64,000 nt of DNA from the NCBI GenBank assembly GCA_937976305.1, contig CALJSB010000040.1, positions 62,001 to 126,000 on the forward strand. Direction: 5' to 3'. A model generated the notes under the pieces. The model saw only the letters and a list, made by a program, of their open reading frames with translations, ran no database searches and was not told the DNA's origin. This DNA is from an uncultured Acidimicrobiales bacterium. Its GTDB lineage: Bacteria; Actinomycetota; Acidimicrobiia; Acidimicrobiales; SZUA-35. Shown piece by piece: positions 37,228 through 46,381 of this stretch (position 1 is its first letter; every line of letters starts with the position of its first letter). Position numbers and translations under genes: made by a program.

Positions 37228-37638
37228 GTGCTCGGCTCAGCTCCAGCGCAGCCGCGTCGAGAGTCTGGCGAGCGAGGCTCAGCGGCACTGACCTCCGTTG
37301 CGGCGATGGGGATGTTCCTCATCATCTTGACGCTCTTCGTGCAGTTTGCGGTGTGGCAGTACGGCCGCGGCGTGCTCCGTTCGGCTGCCCTCGAAGCCGC
37401 ACGGGCCGAGGCAGTTACCGATGCAAACGGAAGTGCTTGCCAGGCGCGGTTTGCTGAGGTGCGAGGCGAGTTGTTGGGCGGTGACCTCGGAGAGCAGGTG
37501 TCAGAGGTGCGATGCGAGATCGGTGACGATCGGGTCGTCGTCTCGGTTGATGCCGACTTCAAGGCTTGGCTGCCGGTGTCACCTGATTGGTCATTCACCG
37601 TGACGGCGATCGCGGTGCGGGAGGTCGAACCCTCATGA
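37228..37638 (+). CDS. TadE-like pseudopilin
   Basis: SGERGSAALTSVAAMGMFLIILTLFVQFAVWQYGRGVLRSAALEAARAEAV; GTG start. Confidence 0.82.
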   Translation: MLGSAPAQPRRESGERGSAALTSVAAMGMFLIILTLFVQFAVWQYGRGVLRSAALEAARAEAVTDANGSACQARFAEVRGELLGGDLGEQVSEVRCEIGDDRVVVSVDADFKAWLPVSPDWSFTVTAIAVREVEPS

Positions 37639-38087
37639 GCCCGAACTGGAGTGGCCAGCCGGCGGAACAGACGGTGGAGGCCTCCAGAACGGGGGAGCGA
37701 GGGTCGGCGGCGTTTGAGTTGCCGCTGATTCTTGGCCTGATCCTGTTGCCGTTCGGCGTGCTGTTGCTTTCGGTCTCGACCTGGGTCGAGCGCCAAACAG
37801 CCGCCCGCGACGCAGCAGGAGAGGCCGCTCGGGTCGTAGTGGTCCACGGCCCAGAAGGCGTGGCGTCGGCTCAGACGTTGGTGCGAGAAATCGAGGCAGG
37901 GTACGGGCTGCCGCAGGGATCGATGGCCCTCGACCTTGCGCCGAGTGTGGTGCCGGGCGAAGGGGTGGTTGCCAGCGTCACCGTCGAGATGCCGGGGGCC
38001 GTCTTGCCCTTGTTCGGATCGTTTGGCGAGGTGACCTGGACCGCGACCCACATCGAGCGCTACCCCGACTACGGCGCGACGAGATGA
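37635..38087 (+). CDS. TadE/TadF-like pseudopilin with repeat-derived N-terminal leader
   Basis: MSPNWSGQPAEQTVEASRTGERG|SAAFELPLILGLILLPFGVLLLSVSTWVERQTAARDAAGEAARVV. Confidence 0.82.
   Translation: MSPNWSGQPAEQTVEASRTGERGSAAFELPLILGLILLPFGVLLLSVSTWVERQTAARDAAGEAARVVVVHGPEGVASAQTLVREIEAGYGLPQGSMALDLAPSVVPGEGVVASVTVEMPGAVLPLFGSFGEVTWTATHIERYPDYGATR
37641..37693 (-). repeat. Dispersed ~52-bp palindrome-ended repeat, copy 4, inside coding sequence
   Basis: Reverse complement aligns without gaps to copy 2 at 38/52 positions, including CGTTCTGGAGGC and CTCCAG ends. Confidence 0.72.
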
Positions 38088-38527
38088 GCGGTCGGCGGTT
38101 GCGCTCAGAACGAAACCACGAGTCGGGTCATGTGACGTTCTTTGGCATCGGCATGGTCGTCGTGCTGCTGTTCGTGTCGGGGTTCAGCATCGACTTGTGG
38201 CGCGCCTTCAGCGAGCGACGGGCCCTCGCCGAGATGGCGGACGCCGCAGCGGCTGCCGGCGCAAATGGTGTTGACGTCGTGAGCTACCGAAGCTCGGGCG
38301 AGGTCCGCCTCGATCCGACCTTGGCTGAGACGTTGGCCTGGCAATCGCTTGCTGCGCAGCCCGACCGTCGATCCGTGGCTGGCGTGCCGACCGTCATCGC
38401 TGATGCTGACAGTGTCGAGGTGGTCGTCACCGGCGAGGTCGAGATGACACTGCTACGCGTGTTCATGGACGGCGAGCCGTTCCAGGTCTCGGTTCGCGCT
38501 GAAGCTGCCCCTCGGCGAGGAGGCTGA
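38084..38527 (+). CDS. TadG-like pilus assembly protein
   Basis: HESGHVTFFGIGMVVVLLFVSGFSIDLWRAFSERRALAEMADAAAAAGANGVD. Confidence 0.82.
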   Translation: MSGRRLRSERNHESGHVTFFGIGMVVVLLFVSGFSIDLWRAFSERRALAEMADAAAAAGANGVDVVSYRSSGEVRLDPTLAETLAWQSLAAQPDRRSVAGVPTVIADADSVEVVVTGEVEMTLLRVFMDGEPFQVSVRAEAAPRRGG

Positions 38528-38542
38528 CAGCTCGCCAGGTGG

Positions 38543-38770
38543 TCAGGTGTCGTTCGCTGCTGCCTCGACCGGCCGCACCACGACGTGGAACGCCTCACCG
38601 CAATCGTCTGTGCACGACACGACCGTCCCGATGACCTGGCCATTGCGATCGACCATCGGCTCGCCAACCGGAATTGGTTGGCCCATCCTGAAATGCAGGT
38701 CGGTTGCGTCGTCTTGCTCGGCCATTGCCACCATTGTGGCGGTTCCGCTCAGCTGTTCAGCGTGTGCCAT
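38543..38770 (-). CDS. Small hypothetical protein
   Basis: 75-aa ORF between tad operon and methyltransferase; DRNGQVIGTVVSCTDDCGEAFHVVVRPVEA. Confidence 0.5.
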   Translation of the reverse strand: MAHAEQLSGTATMVAMAEQDDATDLHFRMGQPIPVGEPMVDRNGQVIGTVVSCTDDCGEAFHVVVRPVEAAANDT

Positions 38771-38807
38771 GCCACGGGTGAAGCGTTGTTGTCCATACTG
38801 GTTGCCA

Positions 38808-39563
38808 ATGGGATCGTTTGATGGCTTGGCCGACGTCTATGAGGAGGCCAGGCTTCGCTACCCACCTGAGTTGTGCGACCACCTCGTCGCCGTGAACGTG
38901 CTTCGACCAGAGTCACATGTCATCGACCTTGGGGCAGGCACCGGCCAGCTCGCCAGATTGATGGCGAGCGTCGCTTCCCGTGTCACTGCCATTGATCCAG
39001 AGCCCGACATGGTTCGCATTGGCATGCAAGCGACACGCGGTATCGAGCAGATCAGTTGGCTCGTCGGCGCTGACAACGATTTGGCTTCGCTCGTCGGCAG
39101 TCCGGTTGACCTCGTCGTAATCGGAAACGCCTTTCATCACATGGCGCAGCGTGACCTGCTCGCCGATCTCGACAACATGGTGTGCTCGAGTGGAGCGGTG
39201 GTCATCTGCTCGTCGAGCGTGCCGGTGTGGTTGCAAGACACTGACTGGTCGAGGGATCTCCGTTCGGCGTTGAGTGCCGAGCTCGGGCGGGAGGTGAGCT
39301 CGGGCGGTACGCCGGATCATGTGTCCGACAGCGCTGTTCTCGGAGCATCGTCGTTTTCGGCCGTTGCCGAGTGGGTGTTTGAGCGAGACCAGCGGAGGAG
39401 TGTGCAGAACATTGTTGGAGAGGTGGTGTCGAGTGCTTCGGGCGCTATTGATGAGGCTGCCGCCGCTCGATTGACCGACACGGTCACTGCCCACGCCGAA
39501 GGTGGAACGATTACCGAGTTGGTGAAGACGACCGCACTCATTGCCCAACGACCCCAGTCGTAG
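38808..39563 (+). CDS. SAM-dependent methyltransferase (class I)
   Basis: MGSFDGLADVYEEARLRYPPEL; VIDLGAGTGQLARLMASVASRVTAIDPEPDMV. Confidence 0.9.
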   Translation: MGSFDGLADVYEEARLRYPPELCDHLVAVNVLRPESHVIDLGAGTGQLARLMASVASRVTAIDPEPDMVRIGMQATRGIEQISWLVGADNDLASLVGSPVDLVVIGNAFHHMAQRDLLADLDNMVCSSGAVVICSSSVPVWLQDTDWSRDLRSALSAELGREVSSGGTPDHVSDSAVLGASSFSAVAEWVFERDQRRSVQNIVGEVVSSASGAIDEAAAARLTDTVTAHAEGGTITELVKTTALIAQRPQS

Positions 39564-39604
39564 CATCTTCGTCCCGCCCACCGCGGCAACTACGGTCGGC
39601 CAGC

Positions 39605-40012
39605 ATGGGACACGTTGATTCTGATCAGGCGATGCTCGACGCCATGCTGGCCGAGGGCGATCCAAACGAACCGGTCGTCATGCTGAATCTGCTTCGCTAC
39701 CGCGAGATGGCAGAAACAGGGGCGGGTGTCGACGGCATGACAGGTGAAGAGGCATACCGCACCTACGGCCAGAAGTTCGCCGAGTTCCAACCTCGCTTCG
39801 GCGGCGAGCCGGTGTGGATGGGTCGGGGCAAACATCCGATCATCGGCGACGAGGAGTGGGACATCATCATCCTCGTGCGCTACCCGACTCGGGCCCAGTT
39901 CGTCGGCATGTTCAACGACCCCGACTACCAGGCGATCGCCCCGATTCGTGCCGCGGCACTGGAAGACAGTCGCCTTCTCGAGATGACGCAGATTCTTCCC
40001 CGCGAGCCCTAA
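39605..40012 (+). CDS. DUF1330-like protein
   Basis: EPVVMLNLLRYREMAETG...WDIIILVRYPTRAQFVGMFNDPDYQAIAPIRAAALEDSRLLEM. Confidence 0.85.
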   Translation: MGHVDSDQAMLDAMLAEGDPNEPVVMLNLLRYREMAETGAGVDGMTGEEAYRTYGQKFAEFQPRFGGEPVWMGRGKHPIIGDEEWDIIILVRYPTRAQFVGMFNDPDYQAIAPIRAAALEDSRLLEMTQILPREP

Positions 40013-40057
40013 CGCGAGCTACCTGTCATCGGGTCGGTCGTGAGAGACTGACACCCG

Positions 40058-41323
40058 ATGACCAACCGAAGGTTCGACGGCTGGCGGATCGTCGGTGCAG
40101 GCGCAGCCATGCAGGCGATGCAGGCTGGCCTCTTTCTCAGCAGCTACGGAAACTATGCCGTGGTGCTCAACCAGCAATTTGGTTGGAGCAAGACGATGCT
40201 GTCGGTCGGCTACTCGGCGACGCGGTTTGAGAGTGCCTTGCTCGGCCCGATCCAAGGCTGGGCCCTCGATCGGTACGGCACGCGTCGGGTCATGCGCGTT
40301 GGCGTTGTGCTTCTCGCCCTCGGCTTCTTTGGTTTCAGTCAGATTCAAAATCTCTGGCATTTCATTCTCACCCTTGTTGTTCTCGCCGTTGGTGCCAGCC
40401 TCTCCGGCTTCCTGTCGGTCACGACGGCGGTCGTGCGCTGGTTCGAACGCAAACGAGCGCGAGCGCTGGCCATCGGGTCGATGGGGTTCGCCATCGGTGG
40501 GGCCGCGGCCCCGGGCGTGGTGTTTCTGCTCGAGCGGATCGGGTGGCGTTGGACGCTGTTCATCGCCGGCCTGATCGTGGCAGTTGTTGGCTGGCCCGTT
40601 TCCGGAATGATGGACGGCGCACCGGCAGACAGAGATCAGTTCGTCGACGGCATCGATCCCGCGGCCATCGGGCCAGATGAGACCCGAGCCGAAGGTGTGT
40701 CAGACGTGCACCTCACCGCCAACGAAGCGATCCGAACCCGGGCCTTCTGGATGATCTCGTTGGGTCACGCCTCGGCGCTCCTGGTTGTCGGTTCGGTCAT
40801 GGCCCACTTGTCGCTGTATCTCACCGAAGAGCAGGGGTTCACACTCCAACAGGCCAGCCTCGTTGGGGGAGCGGTGCCGATGCTGCAGCTTGTCGGGATG
40901 TTGCTCGGCGGCCAGCTCGGCGATCGGGTCAACAAACGGTTGCTGGCCTGCCTCGCCATGGGCGGCCACTTGATCGGACTCGTGCTTCTCACCCACGCAA
41001 ATCAACGCTGGATGATCTGGGCCTTTGTTCCGTTGCACGGCATTGCCTGGGGTGTCCGGGGTCCGCTGATGCAGGCCCTTCGAGCCGATTACTTCGGGTC
41101 GAGTCACTTTGGCAAGATCATGGGATTCTCGTCGGTCATCGTGATGGCCGGCACCGCCGGGGGCCCGCTGATCGTCGGCACGCTCGCCGACACGACGGGC
41201 ACCTACGAACTCGGGTTCACGATCGTCACGATTGCGGCTGCCTTCGGCATCTTGTTCTTTATGTTGGCCACGCCACCGAATGCGATGAAACCCGAGCCAG
41301 CGGCGGAAGCCGTGCTCGCCTGA
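40058..41323 (+). CDS. MFS transporter
   Basis: 12-TM pattern; WALDRYGTRRVMRVGVVLLALGFF; GGQLGDRVNKRLLAC. Confidence 0.9.
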   Translation: MTNRRFDGWRIVGAGAAMQAMQAGLFLSSYGNYAVVLNQQFGWSKTMLSVGYSATRFESALLGPIQGWALDRYGTRRVMRVGVVLLALGFFGFSQIQNLWHFILTLVVLAVGASLSGFLSVTTAVVRWFERKRARALAIGSMGFAIGGAAAPGVVFLLERIGWRWTLFIAGLIVAVVGWPVSGMMDGAPADRDQFVDGIDPAAIGPDETRAEGVSDVHLTANEAIRTRAFWMISLGHASALLVVGSVMAHLSLYLTEEQGFTLQQASLVGGAVPMLQLVGMLLGGQLGDRVNKRLLACLAMGGHLIGLVLLTHANQRWMIWAFVPLHGIAWGVRGPLMQALRADYFGSSHFGKIMGFSSVIVMAGTAGGPLIVGTLADTTGTYELGFTIVTIAAAFGILFFMLATPPNAMKPEPAAEAVLA

Positions 41324-41338
41324 CGGGTCTCCAGCTCG

Positions 41339-42007
41339 CTAGCCGAGCAATGCATCTGCCAGTGCGGTGAAGTCGGAGACCGAGAGCTCCGGCGCGTCCC
41401 AGGTTGGGGCGTAGCTCATGGCTGATCGTTCGATGAAGGCGGTGTTCATCCCGACGCCACGAGCACCGGCGAGGTCCCAGTCGTGGCAGGCCACCATCCA
41501 CGCGTTGGCGGGATCACACTGAGCGACCGACAGGGCGTAGTCGTACGGCGCAGCCGCTGGCTTGTACGTCTGCACCGATTCGACTGACAACACGTGGTCG
41601 AACAGCTCGGTCATCCCGCCGCCTTCGACCTGGCCGTCGACCATGGCTTGGCCACTGTTGGTCAGCGCCACCAGTTGCCAGCCGGCCTCCTTGAGCCGCT
41701 CCATTGCTGCTGGCACCTCGGGGTACGGCTTGATCGCAGCGATCGCAGCCCCAACCGTGGCGAAGGCGTCGCCGGGTGGGTTGTCGTCGGCTGACTCGGC
41801 AACTGCCGCGAAGGCGTCACGAGCCAACGCGCCGAACTCGAGAAACCCAGCCCCGGTCGTCGTTGTCGACATCGAGAGTTGCAGCAGCCGCTGGAACCAC
41901 ACGGTGAACCCACCAGCGGCGGGAAGGTAGTCGTCAACCAGGGCCCGCACCGGCGCCAGGTCGAGCGTGGTTTCGTTCATGTCGAAGATGGCGGTGCCTG
42001 GAGTCAT
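41339..42007 (-). CDS. Haloacid dehalogenase type II (HAD superfamily)
   Basis: IFDMNETTLDLAPV; LVALTNSGQAMVDGQVEGGGMTELFDHVLSVESVQTYKPAAAPYDYAL. Confidence 0.9.
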   Translation of the reverse strand: MTPGTAIFDMNETTLDLAPVRALVDDYLPAAGGFTVWFQRLLQLSMSTTTTGAGFLEFGALARDAFAAVAESADDNPPGDAFATVGAAIAAIKPYPEVPAAMERLKEAGWQLVALTNSGQAMVDGQVEGGGMTELFDHVLSVESVQTYKPAAAPYDYALSVAQCDPANAWMVACHDWDLAGARGVGMNTAFIERSAMSYAPTWDAPELSVSDFTALADALLG

Positions 42008-42067
42008 GTGTTGAGTCTTCCTCGTTGCACTGTTCGTTGTGACGGAGTCGGTGACGGCCGAACGAGA

Positions 42068-42907
42068 TCAGGCCTCGTCACGAATCACCTGGATACCGGA
42101 CGGGTCAACAAGGCTGTCGTACTTGAGGCGATTGTGGCTGTGGCCGACGTGATGGAGCCCGAAGGCCGACTGCAGGGCCGTGTGCATACCCATGGCGTCG
42201 AGTGCGTTGTTCACCGATTGTTTGGCCAAAGTGAGGCCGAACATCGGGCGCTTGGCGATGTGTGCCGCCATGGCGAGCGTCTCCGACTCGAGCTCATCTC
42301 GCGCCACCACCTTGTTGACCATGCCGTGGCGGAGCGCTTCCTCGGCGGTGATGGCTCGACCGGTGAAGAGCATCTCTTTGGCCAGCCGAGCCCCCGCCTC
42401 GTACGGGTGGGTGAAGTACTCGTGACCATTCACGCCGAAGGCGACGACCGGGTCAGAGAACGTGGCCTCTTCGGAGCACACGATGAGGTCCATCGGCCAC
42501 ACCAGCATCAAACCTCCAGCAATGACCTTGCCCTGGACAGAGGCAATCGTCGGCTTCGGCAGATTGCGCCACCGCCAGCACAACCCGACGTACATCTCGG
42601 CTTCGCGGGCCATGTAGCCCTCGGCGCCATCGGCATCGAAGTGACATTGGGTGCCGATCGTCGGAAGTGAGTCCATGTCGGGGTCGAGGTCGGACAAGTC
42701 GTGGCCAGACGAAAAGTGTTTGCCGTCCGCAGCCAACACGATGCAACGGACCTCGTCGTCCTGACATGCGACGTCGAACGCCTCATTGACCTCGGTGAGC
42801 ATCAGGTAGTTCTGGGCATTCGCCGTTTCAGAGCGGGCGAGGGTGACACGACCAACTCCGGGCGCCGGGTTGTCGTAGCGAACGTGGTTCCACTCGGGCG
42901 TGGTCAT
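42068..42907 (-). CDS. Enoyl-CoA hydratase/isomerase family
   Basis: VRCIVLAADGKHFSSGHDLSDLDP; KPTIASVQGKVIAGGLMLVWPMDLIVCSEEATF. Confidence 0.93.
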   Translation of the reverse strand: MTTPEWNHVRYDNPAPGVGRVTLARSETANAQNYLMLTEVNEAFDVACQDDEVRCIVLAADGKHFSSGHDLSDLDPDMDSLPTIGTQCHFDADGAEGYMAREAEMYVGLCWRWRNLPKPTIASVQGKVIAGGLMLVWPMDLIVCSEEATFSDPVVAFGVNGHEYFTHPYEAGARLAKEMLFTGRAITAEEALRHGMVNKVVARDELESETLAMAAHIAKRPMFGLTLAKQSVNNALDAMGMHTALQSAFGLHHVGHSHNRLKYDSLVDPSGIQVIRDEA

Positions 42908-43138
42908 GCTGACTCTCTCCGTCGGTGCAGGCCCTGTTGTAGCCGGGCCGGTCGGTGCTGAACCTCTGGTCTACCGCATGCCTCGGCACCAAACGAAAGC
43001 AGCGATGCTTCTCGACCAGCATCGAGCTCCAGACGCCGTTGTCCGGAGCCCGATACGGGTGAGAGGTACACGGCAAGCTCGATCAAACGTCGCTCACCGC
43101 ATCCGCGGCAGGCCCGTCGCATGCGCGACGGGGCAGAA

Positions 43139-43405
43139 TCAGCCCGTCGACTCCTCGTCGGCCGGAGCTTCCTCCTCGACGGGTGCTTCCTCGGCTGGAG
43201 CGTCTTCGGCTGGTGCGTCCTCGACAGGCGCTTCGTCCACTGAGTCAGACGTCGGCGTGTCGTCGAGGATGATGCCACCGTCATCGGCAACGATGTTCTC
43301 CGGGTCGCTCGTCCCCGACTCGCCTCCGCACGCTGCCAATCCGCCCACAAGGGCCAAGGCCGCGACAGCCATGACCGGTTTTCGCTTGGTTGATTGAGCT
43401 TTCAT
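43139..43405 (-). CDS. Small lipoprotein with acidic (APxE) repeats
   Basis: MKAQSTKRKPVMAVAALALVGGLAACGGESG lipobox; EAPVEDAPAEDAPAEEAPVEEEAPADEE. Confidence 0.7.
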   Translation of the reverse strand: MKAQSTKRKPVMAVAALALVGGLAACGGESGTSDPENIVADDGGIILDDTPTSDSVDEAPVEDAPAEDAPAEEAPVEEEAPADEESTG

Positions 43406-43537
43406 TTCTTTGGACCTCCGAACACCGGTGCAGCGCATCGGTGTTGTTTGGCCCGCGCAGCAACACCCTTGCACGTTGTCGTTCCGAGGTGATGTCGCGC
43501 CCGTGAATCGTTCAGCAGACCCGAGCTGGGATGACGA

Positions 43538-44272
43538 TCAGACCAGGGGCCAGGGGTAGCGGTGCCCGCCGGTCTCGTCGTCGGGAAACACGCCCTCGTT
43601 CAGCACCGCCTTGGCCCGGGTCTTCATCGCGTCGAGTTCGAGCCCATCGAGCAAGTCATCGAGGAAGGGGTAACTGTCGGCCTCAACGAACCGGTCGACG
43701 CATTGCAGGATCGCATCAGGGATCGGTTCGCCGACAAAGTCCCACATCACCGTGCGGAGCTTCCACTCTGCGTGGAACGACAGGCCGTGATCGATCCCAT
43801 AAATGTGGCCGTCGGAACCGAGCAGGCAATGACCCGACTTGCGATCGGTGTTGTTGGCGATCAGGTCGAGCACACAGATCTGTCGCAAGTCGTCGAGCCC
43901 GAGGCCCGCTTCATGCAGCGTGAAGTAGTGCTGCTCGAAGTCGGCATTCACGAACGCTTGCACCGATCCGAGCCCGAGCGGGCCGTCGACAAGCGCGGTT
44001 GGGGGGATGACGCTCCAACCCAGCTGGTCGGCCACCCGATACATCGCGACTTCTCGCTTGTAGAGGCCTTCGGGGAAGTCCCACAGCGGCCGTTCGCCTC
44101 GTCCGGGTTTATAGATGCCCTTCTGTTCCCGACCATCTTCGCTCTGCACATTCACCAACAGCGTGGTGTTCGAGCTGTACGGCATCCGTCCCTCGATGTC
44201 GTACTCACCGTCTTCGAAATGGCTGACGATCTCTGAGGTCGGCAGCTCGAAGGCGCGATCCGAATCTGTCAC
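43538..44272 (-). CDS. SCO1664 family protein (PI3/4-kinase-like fold)
   Basis: YKPGRGERPLWDFPEGLYKREVAMYRVADQLGWSVIPPT...DRKSGHCLLGSDGHIYGIDHGLSFH. Confidence 0.9.
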   Translation of the reverse strand: MTDSDRAFELPTSEIVSHFEDGEYDIEGRMPYSSNTTLLVNVQSEDGREQKGIYKPGRGERPLWDFPEGLYKREVAMYRVADQLGWSVIPPTALVDGPLGLGSVQAFVNADFEQHYFTLHEAGLGLDDLRQICVLDLIANNTDRKSGHCLLGSDGHIYGIDHGLSFHAEWKLRTVMWDFVGEPIPDAILQCVDRFVEADSYPFLDDLLDGLELDAMKTRAKAVLNEGVFPDDETGGHRYPWPLV

Positions 44273-44287
44273 GGCGCTCGGATCCTC

Positions 44288-44794
44288 CTAGTTGAGACGA
44301 GGACAGACGTGCCCGCCGGGTGTTTCGGGCTGGCCGCAGAGTCGGCAGGGGGGCCGGCCCTTGTCCATCAGATCGTCAGAGGTGATGATGAACTGCGCCG
44401 CCTGGTCGACCGTGAGATGGACTCGCAATGATGCGCCAACCGAGACGTCGGCGAACAGGTCGTCTTCGTCGTAGGGCTCCTCGGCGAGCTCTTCGATCAC
44501 GAGCACGACTTGCGCGTCCTCCTCGCTCACACCGACGGCGATCTGGCCAACCACCCACTCGGCCTCGACGGGTTCACGCAGCGGCAACGGCTCGAGCTCG
44601 GCTGAGGGGGCTGGCATGTCTTCGAGAATGGTCCGCAGGTAGGTGGCGATGGCACCGACTTGCTGTTTCTCGAGCTTTACCGAAACAAGCCGCTCACCGT
44701 CGCTCGCCTGAATGTAAAAGGTGCGATCACCCGGCTCACCGACAGCACCAGAGGTGAAGTGATACACCTCACGAAACTCGAACGACTCCGCCAT
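44288..44794 (-). CDS. DUF3090 family protein
   Basis: ESFEFREVYHFTSGAVGEPGDRTFYIQASDGERLVSVKLEKQQV; C-terminal CRLCGQPETPGGHVCPRLN. Confidence 0.92.
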   Translation of the reverse strand: MAESFEFREVYHFTSGAVGEPGDRTFYIQASDGERLVSVKLEKQQVGAIATYLRTILEDMPAPSAELEPLPLREPVEAEWVVGQIAVGVSEEDAQVVLVIEELAEEPYDEDDLFADVSVGASLRVHLTVDQAAQFIITSDDLMDKGRPPCRLCGQPETPGGHVCPRLN

Positions 44795-44796
44795 GG

Positions 44797-45516
44797 TCAG
44801 CTTGGAACGAGCGACGACAGATCGTCGCCGGTGGAGTTGACGGCGAGGACAACCGGGCCGCCTGGCGTGTAGAGAATTGCCGTGATCGAACACTGGCCGA
44901 TCACGATGCGCTGGAACTGGTCGAGGTGGGTGCCGAGGGCACTTGCCGCAGCAGCTTTGATGGTGTCGGCGTGGGAGGTACAGACGATGGTCTCGCCAGG
45001 ATGCTTGGCCACCAGGTCGTGGATGGCATCGACCATGCGGGTCTGCATCTCAGCGAACGACTCGCCCCCCGGAAAGCGGAACCCACTCGGGTACTGCTGA
45101 ACGGTCTTCCATTCGGGAAGCTTGTTGAGCTCGGTGAGCTTTCGGCCCGTCCACTTGCCGAAGTCGGCTTCGATCAGACCCTTGTTGGTGCGGACACGAA
45201 GCTTCAAGGCCTTGGCGATGGGTGCCGCCGTCTCTTGGGTGCGCTCCATTGGCGAGGCGTACACAGCAGCGATCTTGCCCTCGCCGAGTCCTGCGATACG
45301 GGCCGCAGCTCGCTCGGCCTGTTTGACACCCTCGGGGGCAAGGTGAAGACCCTTGGCCCGGCCAGGCAAAACCTTGCCGGTGGTGGGAGTCTTGCCGTGG
45401 CGGACGAGCAACACGAGGGTTGGCTTCACGCCCTCTGAGGCAGGGGCCTTTTTGCCTTGTGTCGAGCGTTTCGTCTTCTTCGATTTCGCAGTTTGCTTGC
45501 CGGTCCCAGGTGCCAT
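44797..45516 (-). CDS. MSMEG_4193-type histidine phosphatase/phosphomutase with Lys-rich N-terminal extension
   Basis: LVLLVRHGKTPTTGKVLPGRAKGLHLAPEGVKQAE; VYASPMERTQETAAPIA; IVCTSHADTIKA. Confidence 0.9.
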   Translation of the reverse strand: MAPGTGKQTAKSKKTKRSTQGKKAPASEGVKPTLVLLVRHGKTPTTGKVLPGRAKGLHLAPEGVKQAERAAARIAGLGEGKIAAVYASPMERTQETAAPIAKALKLRVRTNKGLIEADFGKWTGRKLTELNKLPEWKTVQQYPSGFRFPGGESFAEMQTRMVDAIHDLVAKHPGETIVCTSHADTIKAAAASALGTHLDQFQRIVIGQCSITAILYTPGGPVVLAVNSTGDDLSSLVPS

Positions 45517-45545
45517 CGGTCTTTACGCTATCTACCGTCGAAGCG

Positions 45546-46271
45546 ATGCCCGCGAGAAAAACCCCAACGAGCGGCGACGCACCCGACAACGCAGCTCGGC
45601 TCCTCAACGCCGTTGCTGATGACGTTGCTGGCTGTCGCACGTGCCCTCGCCTCGTGGAATGGCGAGAGCAGGTTGCGCGGGAGAAGCGGGCGGCCTATCG
45701 GGAAGACACGTACTGGGGAAGGGGCGTCCCTGCCTTTGGCGATCCGCACGCCAAGCTCGTCGTGGTCGGGCTGGCGCCGGCCGCGCACGGAGCGAACCGT
45801 ACGGGTCGGATGTTCACCGGTGACCGTTCTGGCGATTGGCTCTATCGAGCCTTGTTCCGAGCGGGCTTTGCCAACCAGCCTGAGAGCATCGATGCAGACG
45901 ATGGCATGGTGCTGACCAACGCCCTGATCACCTCGCCGGTCAAGTGCGCCCCGCCCGCCAACAAGCCGACGACCACGGAGCGCGATGCGTGCCGGCCCTT
46001 TCTCGACCGTGAACTCGAGATCGTGGAACCGAAGGTCTTCGTTGCTCTCGGAGGCTTCGCCTATCAGGCGCTTTCCAGCTACCTCGGCATCAAGCCCCGG
46101 CCGAAGTTCGGTCATGGCGTCGAGGTGGTCGTCGATGGCGGCCCCAATGCGGGAGCGATGGTGTTGTGCAGCTTCCACGTCAGTCAGCAGAACACCTTCA
46201 CCGGACGACTCACCGAAGAGATGCTCGATGCTGTGTTTTCTCGGGCTGCGGTTCTCGCTTCGACCGACTAA
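45546..46271 (+). CDS. Uracil-DNA glycosylase family 5 (UDGb-like, type 5)
   Basis: CRTCPRLVEWRE; VVGLAPAAHGANRTGRMFTGDRSGDWL; FHVSQQNTFTGRLT. Confidence 0.92.
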   Translation: MPARKTPTSGDAPDNAARLLNAVADDVAGCRTCPRLVEWREQVAREKRAAYREDTYWGRGVPAFGDPHAKLVVVGLAPAAHGANRTGRMFTGDRSGDWLYRALFRAGFANQPESIDADDGMVLTNALITSPVKCAPPANKPTTTERDACRPFLDRELEIVEPKVFVALGGFAYQALSSYLGIKPRPKFGHGVEVVVDGGPNAGAMVLCSFHVSQQNTFTGRLTEEMLDAVFSRAAVLASTD

Positions 46272-46381
46272 CGATGCGAGCGCGATGTCGCCACACAAGT
46301 CCCGCATTTATCACTGAAACAGGGCCTTGATGGGCCAAATTGACCCTCAGGTTCTGAGGGGGCTCTGCCGTAGTCAACGGC

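Noticed and set aside
46339-46362. Hairpin CCCTCAG-GTT-CTGAGGG as a Rho-independent terminator or riboswitch
   Set aside because: Perfect stem but no U-tract and no recognised riboswitch motif; could be a terminator for 46271 or chance, so not listed as a feature.
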